From Paraspadella gotoi (taxonomy: Eukaryota > Chaetognatha), in NCBI GenBank assembly GCA_051294375.1, contig CM119265.1:1552654-1616653 (forward strand): a stretch of DNA of 64,000 nucleotides, written 5' to 3'. How positions within the stretch are numbered: position 1 is the stretch's first letter; each line of letters opens with the position of its first letter. Shown here piece after piece: positions 1 to 14,199 of this stretch. The translations under genes were made by a program, and so were the position numbers. Under the pieces are notes generated by a model. That model was given only the letters and a program-made list of their open reading frames with translations. It searched no databases and was not told the DNA's origin.

Positions 1-2871
1 TTTCGTCGTCATCATCGTCATTCATCATCACGTCTCTGTCTCTCTCTTCTTCTTTTCTTTCTCTTCTTCTTCTCTTCTTTCCTCCTCTCAACTCCTTTCC
101 ATTTCAGTCAAAGGGTTATGCTCTTCCTAAAGTTGCAGCAGATTAAATTTTCCTTGAATCTCTTTCTTTGATTCAAGGGAAAGAAATTGTATTAGAGAAA
201 GAAAGAAAGAAAGAAAGAAAGAATAAACAAGAAGAAAGGAAAGAAAGAAAGAAAAGAAAAGAAAATGAAAGAAAGAAGAAAAGAAAGAAAGAAAGAGAAA
301 GAAAGAAAGAAATATAATTCATTTGGAAACAACCAGATGGCGTTAATATATTATTTAAAACATTAATTAAAATATTTACAATATTTAAAACGCCGCCTAT
401 TTTATTTCCAGATCCCTGAAATGTCCCAAACTCTCGACGCGCGATCGACGCAGCGTGACTACGGCGCGTGCGTCGGCGAAAGGGGGAACGCGAAATTCGG
501 CGCCGGGAGCTTCGTTCGATTGCGGCGCGCCGGGTTTACGACTTCGCTTGTGCCAGGGAGAAAGTCGCGGCAATGCGAGGGAATGGTGTGCCGAGCGAGG
601 AACCGGAATGTTAGAGGGAGTAGGGGATTATTTGTTATTTGATTGATTTGATTTGATTTTGATTTGATTTGATTGATTTGATTTGTTGATTTGATTATTT
701 GATTGATTTGATTTGATTTGATTTCGATTTTGATTTGTGATTTTGATTTTGATTTGATTTGATTTTCTGATTTGATTTATTTAATGATTTATTGATGATT
801 TGATTTTGATTTGACTGTTTGATTTGATTCGATTTGTGGATGGATTTAATTTTTTTATGAATTGATTTATTTATGGATTGTGATTGATGGATTATTTTAT
901 TATAGACAGATGATGCTGTTACGGATTGATTTGATTGATTATGCGTAATATTTGTCATGATATGTTTCTAAACGGGAATGGACAACGAATACTACACAAT
1001 GAATATAAATGTTAATAAATATTGAAGAGCTAAACTATTTTAAATAAATATTTTAATGCTTCAGTTTCATCTTTGAAGATGAAGGGTCGAGAGACGATTC
1101 GCCTTCTCAGGCAGAACCCACGAGAAGAAGACGTTGAGTTATTTGATTTAAAAAAAACATTGTTAAATATTTTATTAATTTAATTAGACTTGAATAAATT
1201 ATTTTCAAATGAGTTAGGGTTTTTCTTTCTTTCTTTCTTTTGCTTACTTTTTTTTTTTTTTTTTTTTTCTTTTTTTGCTGACCAAGTTTATGAATTGTCA
1301 ATATTTCATTTCCTTTTATGAATATCTATTATTCATTTACTTTATTTTCTATTAAATCTTTTTTGTTCTTTCTTTCTTTCTTTCTTTCTTTCTTGCTTTT
1401 CTTTCTTTTCTTTCTTTCTTTCTTTCTTCTTTCTTCTTTCTTTCCTTTCTCTCTTTCTCTCTTTCTTTTTTTTTAATTTTTACTCCTTTTTTAATATTTT
1501 AGCGACCTTCTTTCTTCTTCCTTCTTCTTCTACTTTATTTACACATAAGATCCTTTAGATAATTGGGAAAAATCTTGTTATCCTACTTATTAATATTCAT
1601 GATAGATTGTATATACATATATACATTTAATTTACGCTCGTTTGAGATTTAAGATTTGTGGTGGAAGTGTTCGTCAATTTTTGTTTTAATTTCGTTTAAT
1701 TTCTGGTTTTTTTTTTCTCTCTTTTTTTTTTATTTTTTTAATTTCGCAAAAAAAAATATTTTTTTTTTTTCATTTTTCGTCAAAAAATAAAACACGTGGA
1801 TTTACAATTAATTCTACAAAATATTTTATCTATTCCCACTGCACCTAATTGCAGAATATATCATATTATCATTAACCACATAATCGTACGCTCAAAAAAT
1901 AATATTAAAAAATTATTTTAAAATTAATTAAAATTAATAACAGCACATGACATTTCCGATGATACTAATTAAACATCAAATAACAATCACTTAACATCGT
2001 TTATATTTCACCACACATAAATATTTTCACAATTTTACAATTTTCAAAACCAAAATCACTTTATCACTTAACCATTTATCATTAACCAATTTATCACTCC
2101 CAAAATGAATTAAATCATTAACTAATCCCGTCTCGCCTGAATTTCGGCTCACCTTTGCCCGCTCTCGCCTGAATTCGGTCTCACTTTTTGCCCGCTCTTG
2201 CCTGAATTTTGGGTCTCTCCTTTTGCCGCTCTCCCCTGAATTCGGTCTCACATTTGCCCGCTCTCGCCTGAATTCGGTCTCACCTTTCCCGCCTTCGACT
2301 CGCTCTGCCCGCATTTTTGATCATTTCGTCTTTTGCTCTTTTAGTTTATTCGTGTATTTCGCCATTCTACAAATAAAAAAAAATTTAAAACAACAACAAA
2401 AAAAACTAAAAACGACAACGAAACAACAACAACAGACCACAACAAAAAAAACACATCGCGCCCACGAAAAATAAACCCTAATCGACCACAAATATTCGTC
2501 TTTCCACAAAACCGCGCCAACCATCACAAACTGTTTTCCTCGCCACTCCCGCCGCTAACCGCTCGACTTTCAGACCCACTGCGGAGGCGCCCCCGCGAGA
2601 TCGAGTACGCGTATCACGACGGCGATCCGCGCCGCGTTTCTTTCCCCTTCGATACGCAGCCTGCTTTATCGATGCAGAAGAAGGATACGAACCTTTTACC
2701 GGATTCCATGCCACATTGTGTCCATTCAGCCGACATTGTCGGGAATCGCAGTTTGGGTTCGACCAAAACTGAGTTGCCAACGTTTGGTTGGGGTGAAGGG
2801 AGAGAGAGAGGAGAGAGAGAGATGAGCGAGAGAGAGAGAGGAGAGAGAAAGAGAGAGAGAAGAGAGAGAGC

Positions 2872-2909
<38 letters not shown>

Positions 2910-5186
2910 AGACCGACCGGATTCGATAAATAAAAAGAGAAGAGGCAATGATAGAACTTCACTGAAAGATTAGGAAAGAGAGAAAAGAAAATGTTAAAAA
3001 AAGAAAAAGAAAGGGAAAAGAGAAAAGAAAGGGAAAAGAAAAGAAAGAAAGGACAAAGAAGGTGCGATAAAATCGAATTCGCGGGGGAAATTTTTAAAAA
3101 ATAAAGGAGGGGAGAAGTTTTTTATCGATTTTCTCAGAAATGACTTCGTTATACTTGAGAAAGAAAAAGTCGAATGTCTTTTGATTTTTTCCTATCGAGT
3201 CGAAGTCTGAATGTTTCGTTGATTAGTTCCCGACATCCGCGTGAAAGATAAAAAGCAATTTTTAAAGAAATAAAAAACAAAAGATTCTTCAATACTTGCA
3301 TTAGTTATGATTTAATCCACTAACGTTTATTTTCGCACTAAAAAAAAAAAAAAAACTTTAAATTATTCCGCCTTTTGTTGAAAAAAAAATTTGAAATTTT
3401 CAACTTTTTAACGATTATTTATATTTATCTTCCCCCCCAAAACAACAAACAAAAATGCCCTAAACAACAAAATTTGAAACGAAACTGAAAACAAAATATA
3501 TCTGACGACGACGACGACGACGACAAACAATGACGACGACAACAATGACGACGACAACAATGACGACGACAACACGACGTCCCTTTTCCTTTCCGGACCT
3601 CTCACAAACATCAACCTCATACATCAATCTCTTCCTCAACTACATCAACGAATTCTCACCATCACATATCACACATTTTCCATAATCACTTTCCGAATCA
3701 CCTCTCCCCCATGCCAACTGAAAAAAAAAAAAGCTCGCCATTGCGGCACCCGGGGCAAAGCTGGCCAAACGCCAAGCTGCTGCCGGCAAAAAGTTCGAGT
3801 TTCCCGCCATCGTGAATTCGCTCTGCAAGTCTGGATTCCGGCCGTCAGGCGCCGGAAGGATTGTCGAACGCCCCAAATTATCTCTCCAAGTTGGGGAAAA
3901 TTGAGAGCAGAAAGGACGAAGTGGCGGGACAAACCCGTCTGCAAGTGCCTACGTAGAGATTTTCATTTTTCGTTTTCTGTCTTGGCTCATTATTGAATTA
4001 TTTTGATTGAATGATTGATTCATTGATGATTTGATTGATTAATTGCTTGATCATTGATTGATTATATTAACTTAATAGTTTAGTAACAAAGTTAGTTGCA
4101 TTTGGATCGATCGGAGTCCGATTAAATCTCCGTTAGCCTTCTTCCGAAAGCACCCCTTTTCAGCTTAAATTTAAGAAATTGATGTTCTTTTTTTTAGATA
4201 GAACACGATTAGAAAAGGAAAATAAAGGGATTGTCAGAAAAATGGTGACAGTTTTTGTTAAGGATTTAGGTTAGTTTAAGATTAAGAAACGATGGGTAAG
4301 AATTAAGTTTAAGATTAAGAATCATTTATAAAGTTATTAAGGTTAATTAATTAGGTTAATATTTTAATTCGGAAGATTAGGAACAGAAATAAGATGCCTT
4401 TCGAAAAATAGGTTGCAAAGTTCCGAAATGCGAAGGGAAAATCTGACGGGAAAATCTTTCATATTCAACGCTCTCAATATGAGAGGCGAGAGCCACACGT
4501 GGCTCACAAATATGAGAGGCGCATTGCCACTCTTGCGTCACAATATGAGAGGCGCATGCCCCACACTTGATTCACAAATGTGTCTCTCCTTCACGACACA
4601 CGTAATTAAATATTTGCTTGAAAATAGTTTAAATGTTTTTTGTTAACTTAAATTAGCCGTAGCAACAGTAGACCCGAGTTTGGTTATTCTGCCTTCAGTT
4701 TTTTTTTTTTTTAATTCTTTAAATTATAGATTAACAATTCTTCAATCCATGATTTTTCCTGCATGTTATTTTATTTAAATAATCCTGATTTCGTTTCACT
4801 CTACATATTTGAATTATATTTAATTCATTTTCGTTGTTTGCAATTTATTTCACATCTCTTATTTATAGCGTTTGAACCACCCATTCTTGCTAGATCAGAT
4901 GCAGTCAGTCAAGGCGCATCTCTTTTCTCACGTTTCATCCCTGTTTCATCTTATGCAGCCATTCAATGCGATTGTCTTTTCTCACGTTTCATCCCTGTTT
5001 GCATCTTATGCAGCCATTCAATGCGATTGTCTTTTCTCACGTTTCATCCCGTTTGCATCTTATGCAGCATTCAATGCGATCATTACCAAACTTCGTCACG
5101 GTCTCGACCATCGGTGGAGAAACTTCATCGGATCGATAGGCAAATAGTCAGATTCAAGCTGCGAATTTCTCGTACACGTGATTGAG

Positions 5187-5217
<31 letters not shown>

Positions 5218-8200
5218 AATATTTTTATCTATTCGTTTTAGTCATTATGGAGATATGTGATATTTCGTTATCAGTTATTTTATGAGTCATAAATTTATTT
5301 TATGAATACGATCATTTCATTCATTCATTCATTCATTCATTAAATGTATTATTTATTCATTCATTCATTCATTCTTTAAAATATTTGTTCATTCATTTAT
5401 TCATTCATTTATTCATTCATTCATTTATTCATTCATTATTTATTCATTCAGTTCATTCATTTATTCATTATTCATTCATTCATTTATTCATTCATTCAAT
5501 TCATTCATTCATTCATTCATTCATTCATTTACATTCATCGTTCGTTCGTCGTTCACTTACCTCCCAGACTCATCGGCCCGTCGAACTTACATGCGGGCAA
5601 TGACGGGAAATGGAGCCGACGGCCTATGCCCAAATGTCAAGGTGAGTCACATGACCATGTCAGGTGACATTTCACGTGACATGGTTCCGGACTGATCACT
5701 TGATTTTAGTTTCATGCGTCCGGAGTCAAAGTTTGCATCTAAAAAAAAGCTGACGTGTTAATCTCAAAATGTCTTTTGTAATATTTCAAAATAATAATTA
5801 AAAAAATGCTAATTAATTCACATCAAAAAATGAATATAAAATATATATTGAAAAATCAATAATAATAACAAATTTAACAATATTTGTTTTCAATCGCATA
5901 ATCCATTTTTTAATTACACGTTTTAAAAAGCAGAAAACATCTAATTTCAATTAAAATACATAAATAATTACAGTACTTTAGATTTACTAACAAAATTATA
6001 TTTAAATTACTATCTTTTCAATTTCTTCATTTCGCCTGCGGATGGATAATACGACAACAAACAACAACCGCCTTTCATTTTTTTTATTTATTTAAACTTG
6101 AAAATATAATTTTTTTTTGAATTCTTATTTTTAATTTAAAAATATTCAATAAAAGTGAAATAAATAAAATCGGAATGAACACAAACACGTAAATATATCA
6201 CACCTTGTACGAATGGTGAAATCACATTATGTCACAAACCGCCACGGAACAAAAACCACGCGCATCCAACGCACACAACGCCATCCAAAACGCCACTCCA
6301 AACGCCACACCAACGCCATTCCCAAACGCCACTCAACGCCATCCAAACGCCATCTTCAGCTTATTCCATCTACAAACGCGTTCCTTCTCATTTCCATCAT
6401 TTCCAGAGATTGACTCGGCAGAATTCTATTTTCACCCTCACTTAAATCAAGTTCACCATTCACAGACGCAAAACTTTTTCACCGGCCGTACGAAGGGAAG
6501 AGCGAGAGAAAGAGGAGACGCAGAAGAACGGCGAGCATTGCGTCACGCCAGGTAGAATTGCCGGTTAGTTCGATTGCCCGTCGAGGGTGTATTTAGAGTA
6601 TTCGCTGTGGTATTACTACCAGGGTGGGATTACCAGCAATATAATATTTTCTTTTCCATCGTAATTGTCCCCATAAATTACTTTAAAAAATATTACATCT
6701 AGCGAAGTCATAGACAACAAGTATTGATTCCATTATCGTGATTTTGTATCCGAATACTTGAACTCGAATTAAACATAGTCTAATCGGACATGTACCACTT
6801 ATCTCTCTATTTCTGTTGTGTTCCTTTACAAAAATATATAACATTAGTATTAGTTTTTTTGAAATAATTATTATTTTTGTAAAAGTCATTATTTCTTTTT
6901 TATTATTCCAACATCATTATTCTTTTCAAAAAAAAAAACTTTTATTTCGCGCTTTCTACTTTCCGCTCGGATAAGTCAAACACTACTTTTAGCTACAACT
7001 TGGTATAGGATTTTTTGAATTATCTAATATCACTTTCATTCTTTACATTGGCAATAAATTTTTAACCCGAATAAAAATCGATGAATCATTCGATTCTTGT
7101 GAATATCAAGATTTTCACTGTTCCGGACTCTAATTTTTGTCGCCATCCCCCAATCAGAGCTCAGTCCTTTTATTTTATTGAAATTTTCATTTTGAGTCTC
7201 TCCACCACGTATCGCAAACACATGAAGTCGCATGGGTATTTTAATGATAAATAATAGATAATCATATGTCTAGTTGATGCTGAATAAATTGGATGTGATT
7301 CTTAAAATGGCATTAAAACAACTAATATTGCGATCAGAGTAAATTATATGGGATGTATAAGAATGGGACTGGTCCTTGAATTAAAGAGCTTAACCTTAAG
7401 CAAGCCAGTAGGAGGGGCGAGAGAACTGACGCGAAGTTAGGAGAGAAACGTGTTTGACGGAACCGACGAAGACAATTATAGTGAGCCTGTGCAGGTTGGA
7501 AATTCAATATGATGGAATTAGGAATAGAGAAATCGAGAAAGTCATATCTTATAACTCACCCTACCATCCAAAACACCTTCTCCAGAAAATCGACTGGCAA
7601 ATCTCCCGGGAATTCTCCACAACGGATACATTGAAGGAGATCGAACGACTCTGGGAATCGGTTATCGTCTTTCAAATGCGTCGGGGCGCGTCAGTTCGAC
7701 GTTCTGAGGAACCCTACATACATACACGAGTCCGAGATCTTCCTGCAATGGGAGGACGGACTTGGTCCATCCGCTCGTCCTAAATGCTGGCGGTCAGAAC
7801 AATAGTGATGAAAGTGAAATATCGCTGAGAAAAGAGTTCAACAGTGTATGTATTTGGGATGATAGTAGTGTTTGAGGAACAGTCTTAGTTGTTGTTGTCG
7901 GTCGTTGTTATTGTCGTCGGGTTTGTTGTGTGTCTTCGCTTGTTGTTGTTGTTGTTGTTGTGTATGTTGTTCTTTTATGTCCTGTTGTATCATTATAGTA
8001 ATTAAAAGAGTAGTAGGAAGAGAGTGAAAAAAGTTAGACTTCATTTTTTGGGCTGGTCAGATCAATAATTAAATTAAAAACATTGAATTAATTACTTGTT
8101 TTGTTTGCTTTGTTGATTGTTGAGTATAGCATAAAAATCTGGTAACGCAATTTACTGTTGCAACAACAAAAAGACAGATACGTGTTTAAAGTTGATACAA

Positions 8201-8370
8201 AATAGAATTACCATTACTTAAAATAATTATTATTGATGATTATTAATGAGAGTATTCACAGCCCCAAAGATTTTTAACTTATCCGATGGTTAACACTCCG
8301 CTCACCTCACACTAAGTACTTCTACTTAAAATATTGTAAAAGAAATTACTTTTCTTGCCACCATCTGATG
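1..8370 (+). pseudogene. Copy A: indel-rich duplicate of the CCP gene segment at 16575-24368
   Basis: Unit by unit, this block repeats 16575-24368 in the same order, microsatellites included. CCP exons can be recognised at about 412-616, 2574-2782, 3734-3950, 5068-5179, 5568-5641, 6407-6551 and 7586-7790, but every one is frame-broken by scattered single-base changes, mostly insertions. The block is about 0.6 kb longer than copy B. Indels fall equally in exons and introns and do not favour long homopolymers. This looks like an unpolished read rather than an aged pseudogene; the label 'pseudogene' is used only because no frame is intact. Confidence 0.75.
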
Positions 8371-8569
8371 ATCGCTAATTTCCGTAACACAAAGAGTGTG
8401 TTGTGTGGCTTTTTTGTGCTCCCAAATATCTCTCTCTCTCTCTATCTTCTCTCTACGCTGTCTCTACGGTTCCTCTATCTCCTGCTCTCTTTCTTTCTCT
8501 CTCTCCTCTCTCTCTCTAATCAATCTCGTTTTTGCTCTCATTTACACTCTAACGTTCCCCACCACAAGA

Positions 8570-8690
8570 GAGCTTGCGTGGTCTCCCCGAGTTTGTGCGG
8601 CACACGGTCTTCACCAACGAAATGACAGTACACGGGAAACATAACCTCCTACAAATTCGCTACTCTTGGTTTTGGTGGTGTGGTTGGCTT
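8570..8690 (+). other. Possible noisy CCP half-module beyond copy A
   Basis: In one frame this stretch reads GLPEFVRHTVFTN, then HGKHNLLQIRYS, which resembles the C1-C2 half of a CCP module (a Pro-rich start, then I-x-Y-S where C2 would follow). A cysteine codon (TTGCGT context) precedes it in another frame. It lies where copy A runs past the point at which copy B enters its 463-N gap, so it could be the exon missing there. The frame is not clean. Confidence 0.3.
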
Positions 8691-8817
8691 CGCATCCCAA
8701 ACGTGTTTGAATCCCTATCTTCATTCATAACATTCTTCGCCTTGCGCGTGCCATTTAATTTATAAAAAAAAATAATGGTCAACTCGTTGATTTTACCAAA
8801 AACAGTCCACCACCTGC

Positions 8818-8842
8818 NNNNNNNNNNNNNNNNNNNNNNNNN
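8818..8842. other. 25-N assembly gap
   Basis: Exactly 25 N, a placeholder length seen six times in the window. It joins the end of copy A to a polypyrimidine region of different character. Confidence 0.95.
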
Positions 8843-11800
8843 AATAGAGCCCTCAATGATATCAACAGTTTATTTTCAGAGTGTACTGTAGCAAAGCGCT
8901 GCTATTTACTTTTTCCGCGCCTAAATACTTATCAATATCTATACAGTCGCAGATTACCTATAATTTACACAACCTACTAATACAATTGATCCATTAAACA
9001 ATTAGTATTTCCTTATTGTCGAATAGTTTCCTAGAATATTATCCGTTTCTATTTTCCTCTGGTCTCGTCTCTCTCCTATCGTATTATTACATTGATTTTC
9101 TCTCTCGCTACTCCTCATACATTTCAATCGACACTTTCGTTACCTCCTCGTCATCTCATCAGACTTCTCTGCATCTCTCCTCCTCCTTCTTTTCTCTACT
9201 CTCTTTACTCTTCTTTCTCTCTATCGTTTACTATCCGCATTAGCCATTTTCCACTCGACACCCAATTCCAAGGGAACAAACAATTTTCTTTTTACCTTGC
9301 TGGATGTTAATCAGTTATAAAGCTTTGGAGCGTGCGCAATAACTCTTTCACTCTTTTTTTCTTTTCTTTTCTTTTCCTTTATCTTTCGTATTACTTTTCT
9401 TTTGTGTGCCGTTTTTCTCTCCTTTGTCTCCTACTATTTTCTTTCTTTCTAATTTCTTTCCTTTTCTTTTTTTTCCTTTCTACATCTCAATTATCTTTAT
9501 CGTCTCTTCTTTCTTTGCTTTCTGATATTTCTTTCTTTTCGTGTGTTTTTTATTTTTACCTTTCTTCTCCTTTTTTCACTCCTTATAATTCTTTGTTTTC
9601 TTTTTATTGTCTCTCCCTTCTTCTTATGTCACGCCGGTTTTTCCTTTCTCTCTCTTTATTTTCGTGTCTCTCTATTCACGGTTCTCACTGTAACTTCTCC
9701 TCACACCGGACAACGGCTCTTTTTCTCCACGAGAAGCTTAACTTGTCGTTTCTTGGCGATTTAGGGTCATTTATAAAGTTCTTATAGTTTTCGTTCAAGT
9801 ATTATATCTCTTATTTCGTATATGGTTTATAGTCTATTTTTCATTTTCTCCTCAGTTAACACCCTCTTCCATTACTACTCTTAACTGTTGCTATTCAAGT
9901 AGCCCGTAATATACCTCCAGCAATATGCTATACCTGTCGGGCGCTCTCGTCCAACCTCCTTCCTTTTCCTCCTTCGTGCGTTCCAGTCCTCTCCTGATAT
10001 TTCATAATCTCCTCCCCTAAGATCGCACTTTTAGGCGTTAACCCCCTTCATTTTTTCATGACATGTTTATATTCCACTGTATTCCTGGGCCCCTCTTAAT
10101 TTTAATTTCGTTCCAGTTATCTCTATAATATATCTAATTATCCAAATTTCCTATAATATTTTCTCTCCATACGATCCATTTGGCACTTCAAAACAATTTT
10201 AACGGTTATCTATACTTTGTTATACCCCAAGAGATTTTATCTATCATTTCATCATTACGATGCAATAATTTCAGATTCGTTCAAATCGAATGTACAATAG
10301 TGCTTTATCAAAACAGTTATAGAATCAGTCAATATATACAACCGTACTGTATTCATCTTATACGAGATCAGCTAGTGAAACGATATATTTTCAAAATGGA
10401 GATTTGCGCTTTCAAATTCTTCAGACTACCACTGATAAACATACGATATAAATCATACACTCGCGATACTCCATGCGAGTGAACAAGTATCTTGACAATT
10501 GCGAGAATACATCTCTCGATTCCATAAACCAGACACTCGATTCAGTATTTATGTTGTATAATTTGAGATCATGTTAAAGTGTCTCGAGCGGCATATCTGT
10601 TTACATTCTATTATAATGTAATTTTAACCATATTTATTGAACACCAAAACCATCAGTAATTTAAATGCGAGAGACCTTCTGTGATGCCTGCCTCACAGGA
10701 GAAATTATTCTCTCTCTACATTCTGGTCATATTCTTTTTTTCTATAATAAATTAAATGGAATTTCAAGACTTTCATACTAATATAACTGCATTTAAAAAG
10801 AGATGTATGTGAAATTTTACAAATAAACTTCAAATATCAGAAAATCCTGGATAAGCCATATGTCTGATAGGTTGCTAACTCTACAATTTTATCTTTAACA
10901 TTTGTTTTTAGTTATTTTAAAATATGAAACGTTATCATGAAAAAAGTGGATTAGATCAATTATTTGGTGAAATTTTTATGATAATAAGTTTAAAAGTAAA
11001 AGAAGGGAGCTACTGATCGCGAATTGCTTAAGAGTTTTTCAACCGGAGTTCAGTTCTTGCACTCGGAGGAAAATTCTTCATACATTGGCACGATAAATCT
11101 TTCCAATGAAGGGTGTTGGATTTTTCCCGAAGATTTTGCTAATATTTTCTATTAATTATATATGTATATCTCGGATTTTTTTATTGTATACCTTAAAACC
11201 TATATTAGCAATATATAGCCTATTTAAATATATCCTCACATTGGCCGTAAAAGAATATATTAAAAAAACCTCTCGTCTTTTTTCGTCATAAACACCTTAG
11301 TCCTATGTTTCAAGGGATTTCAAAAGAGAAAAAAATAAGCACTATCCTAAAACTGAACAAATAATTGTTTTATACATAATTTTAAATGGGGTCAAATTAT
11401 TTTTTTTACATTGCTATACTTCTCCCTCCGCTTACGCCTCCTTTTCTCATTTCGCGGAGACAGAACAAAATTTATCACTTATACTATGATTTTCTACTGT
11501 TATGTGGTGATTGATTAAAATTAAAAATGACTAAAGATTCTCATTTAGCGACGTCTCTCCCATTTCTCTTTTACATATCTTCTCAACCAAGTCTGTTTTT
11601 CACGTTTCTTACTCTTCTCGAACACCTTCCGTGTCAAAAACCACGCATTTTAGCACCTACACACACAGATTTTTCTTACCTTATTTTACTTTCAGCTTAG
11701 CTACCGACTCTCCCTTTCTCCTACATCTCACTTCTTCAATCTCTTTCTTCCTCCTCCTCCTTCACTTTTTTTCTCCTTTATCTTTTCTCTTTCATCTTCT

Positions 11801-13860
11801 CTCTCCTCTTTCCTACCATCCTATAATACCTTCACATATCCTACTCCCTGCCAAATGGGCATTATTCAAAATTATCAGAAAATCAGAGAAAATTCCAGAA
11901 TTTTTTTGTCCGTGAGTAAGAGAAGCAGAAGGAGAGCTTTGGGAGGATAATTTAAGGGATGCAGTCTTAGATTGATATAGAGAGCGAAACGAGGCGAGAG
12001 ATTCTAGATGGGAGAGAAGCGAGGAAGAGTAGGAGAACACCATCCGTTATGTAGTTGGTGATGTAGAGATGAAAGAGCACTCATTCATCTCAAGGGAGAG
12101 AAAACATATGATTGAGGTGAGATCTCTTTTACTTTGTTTTTTGAGAAATTTCAATTAAGCAGTTCATCCATTTTTAATTTCGAAAAGTGGTTTTTACCCA
12201 TCTTCCTATTCCTTCTCTCTCTTTTCTGACTCTGTCTCTGTATCTCTCTCTTCTTTGATTCAGTCTCCTCTCTACTTCTCTTCTCTACTCCTCTCTCTTC
12301 TCTCTCTCATCTCTCTCTCTCTTTCTCACTCCTCTCTCTTCTCTCTCTCATTCTCTCTCTCTCTCTACTCTCTCTCTTTTCCACGACTAGGCAATTTAAA
12401 CTTCTCAATTAAAAATATAGAGCTCGCTCTCTGGCACGCTGTCTGCTTCTTTTTCTCTCACCAATATTCTCTACATACATTTGACCAGTCCTATTGTACC
12501 TCTACTTCTCCTTCTTCTCTCTCATCCATCTCTCTCTCTCTCCTCTCTCTCTCTCCTCTTCTATCCCATATACTCCTCTCTTTTCTTCTCTCTACCTCAT
12601 GCCATCTTCCTCTTCATCATACTTATTATCCTCTCTCACTTGCATCCCTCTCTTCTTCCTCCTCTCCTCCTCTCCATGATCCCCTCATTTCTCATCTCCT
12701 CTTCTCCATTCTTCCTCACCCTATACATTTTTCTTTTTTCTCAAATCTGTTTTTAAATCGCTTACAATAACGTGTGTTCTCTTCCGCTCTTTTTCATTCC
12801 ACTTCTCTTCCGCCTTCGAGAAATGCGTCAACTCAACCGAGCTCTCTTTCCAGAAGGACTGTCGTCTTTCTGTCTTCTCATTCCTCTTCTCTTTCTCTCT
12901 TTCTTTTTTAATCTTTTCATTCGTTTTTCTTTCCAATTTTTTTTTCTTTTCTTTGCTCTCTTGTCCTTTCCTTCCCCTTGCTACTTAGCGTATTCCTTAC
13001 TTTCATTATCCTTTTCCTAATACCTCTTTCTATTTTTTTTTCTCTATTTACATTTTTTCGGCTCTTTTGTACAGCTTTTTATTTTTTTTATTATAAGTGC
13101 TCGAAATAACTCTCTCTTTTTTTTTAGAGCCTCTTTTTTGAAGGCTCTCCGTTATTTATAAAATTATCTTAAATTTATGCTTCTCAAAACTGTTTTATTT
13201 TCGTTTTAGATGTTTTTCTCCCGTCAGTGAAAAAGATTTACTCAGTCTCGAAAATAGCGATATTTTTATAACGAAAAGGAAAAGGATGTGACTAAATCAG
13301 AAAATATATTACAATATTAAAGAATACAGTAAAGAAGCAATAGCTTCAGAATGATTAAATAGCTGTAGTGCTTAGTCACCGACAATCCAGTGTCTACTAG
13401 TCTCTAGCGGATCAGAATCAAAAGCTGCGCGTCTTTGTGCATTTTATTGGTTTCGAAACTCGTCAACATCGTCACTTCGTAACATAATACATTCAAGTTA
13501 TCACTTACTCAATTTATAAATATTAGTACACTCACTCCCACCACCTGTTACGCACAACATGACAAGGAAATGGTAATTAGATGTATCATGGTACTTCGAG
13601 AACTTTTGGTTCCTTCTTCTAAAGCTCTAAAGCGAATTACTATTTAGTATTTATCATACAACCTCAAAATCTAGTTTCTCCAATTCAACATATTTTATAT
13701 GTAAAACAAAGAATCTTTCCTCAATTTAACTATATGCTAAATAAATACCATTAAATGTACCCGAGATAATTAGTTTCTAAAGATGAAATTTCTTCCCTAT
13801 CTCTCGATAATTTACTATATAATTCCTCGCTCCTCTCTGCTCGTCTTATTGCCTACCGCA
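8843..13860. other. Polypyrimidine and AT-rich stretch without a recognisable gene
   Basis: Long plus-strand C+T-rich runs (9040-9250, 9330-9700, 11580-11830, 12190-12750, 12780-13050) alternate with AT-rich DNA (10160-11560, 13080-13790). Open frames here encode only Ser/Phe/Leu-rich low-complexity strings and appear in several frames at once, as expected from CT-rich DNA. I see no CCP motif, splice pattern or RNA gene. Confidence 0.6.
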
Positions 13861-13879
13861 TCGCCTCTCTTTGGTTACA

Positions 13880-14120
13880 GTGTGTTAGTCTTTCTAGGTC
13901 CGCCTCCCATTCCTTTTATCTATCTTGTCTGACCCAAATAATCTTGACCCGCAGTCAAGTTTCATCTCGAGCGGGTTGACGTTCAAAACTCGAGTTGTAC
14001 TCTTGTCGACCCACGCTCGGTTGCAATCTATCACTTTACCCTGTCGATTCTCCCCACGCCCCGGCCAATCATTGCACTCTTGCCGGGACCCACGCCGGTG
14101 CACAGGGAGATGCGAGAATC
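13880..14120. other. Unexplained GC-richer island inside polypyrimidine DNA
   Basis: About 240 bp of balanced composition stands out from its CT-rich surroundings. Both strands have open frames: plus-strand 13925-14233 and minus-strand 13894-14211, the latter containing GKVIDCNRAWVDKS and LEMKLDCGSRL. Neither shows a pattern I recognise, and no clear splice sites bracket it. It could be a degraded exon. Confidence 0.25.
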
Positions 14121-14199
14121 TTTCCCTCCTTTTCTCTTTTCTTTTTCCATCGTTAACAACCTCTCGCGTTTCTACGGTTCGAACTCTCCCACTCCTCTC

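Noticed and set aside
695-958. Asn/Ser/Lys-rich open frame
   Set aside because: A translation of the (GATTT)n microsatellite.
5310-5545. CRISPR-like or other spaced direct repeats
   Set aside because: They are simple TTCA microsatellites without spacers in animal nuclear DNA.
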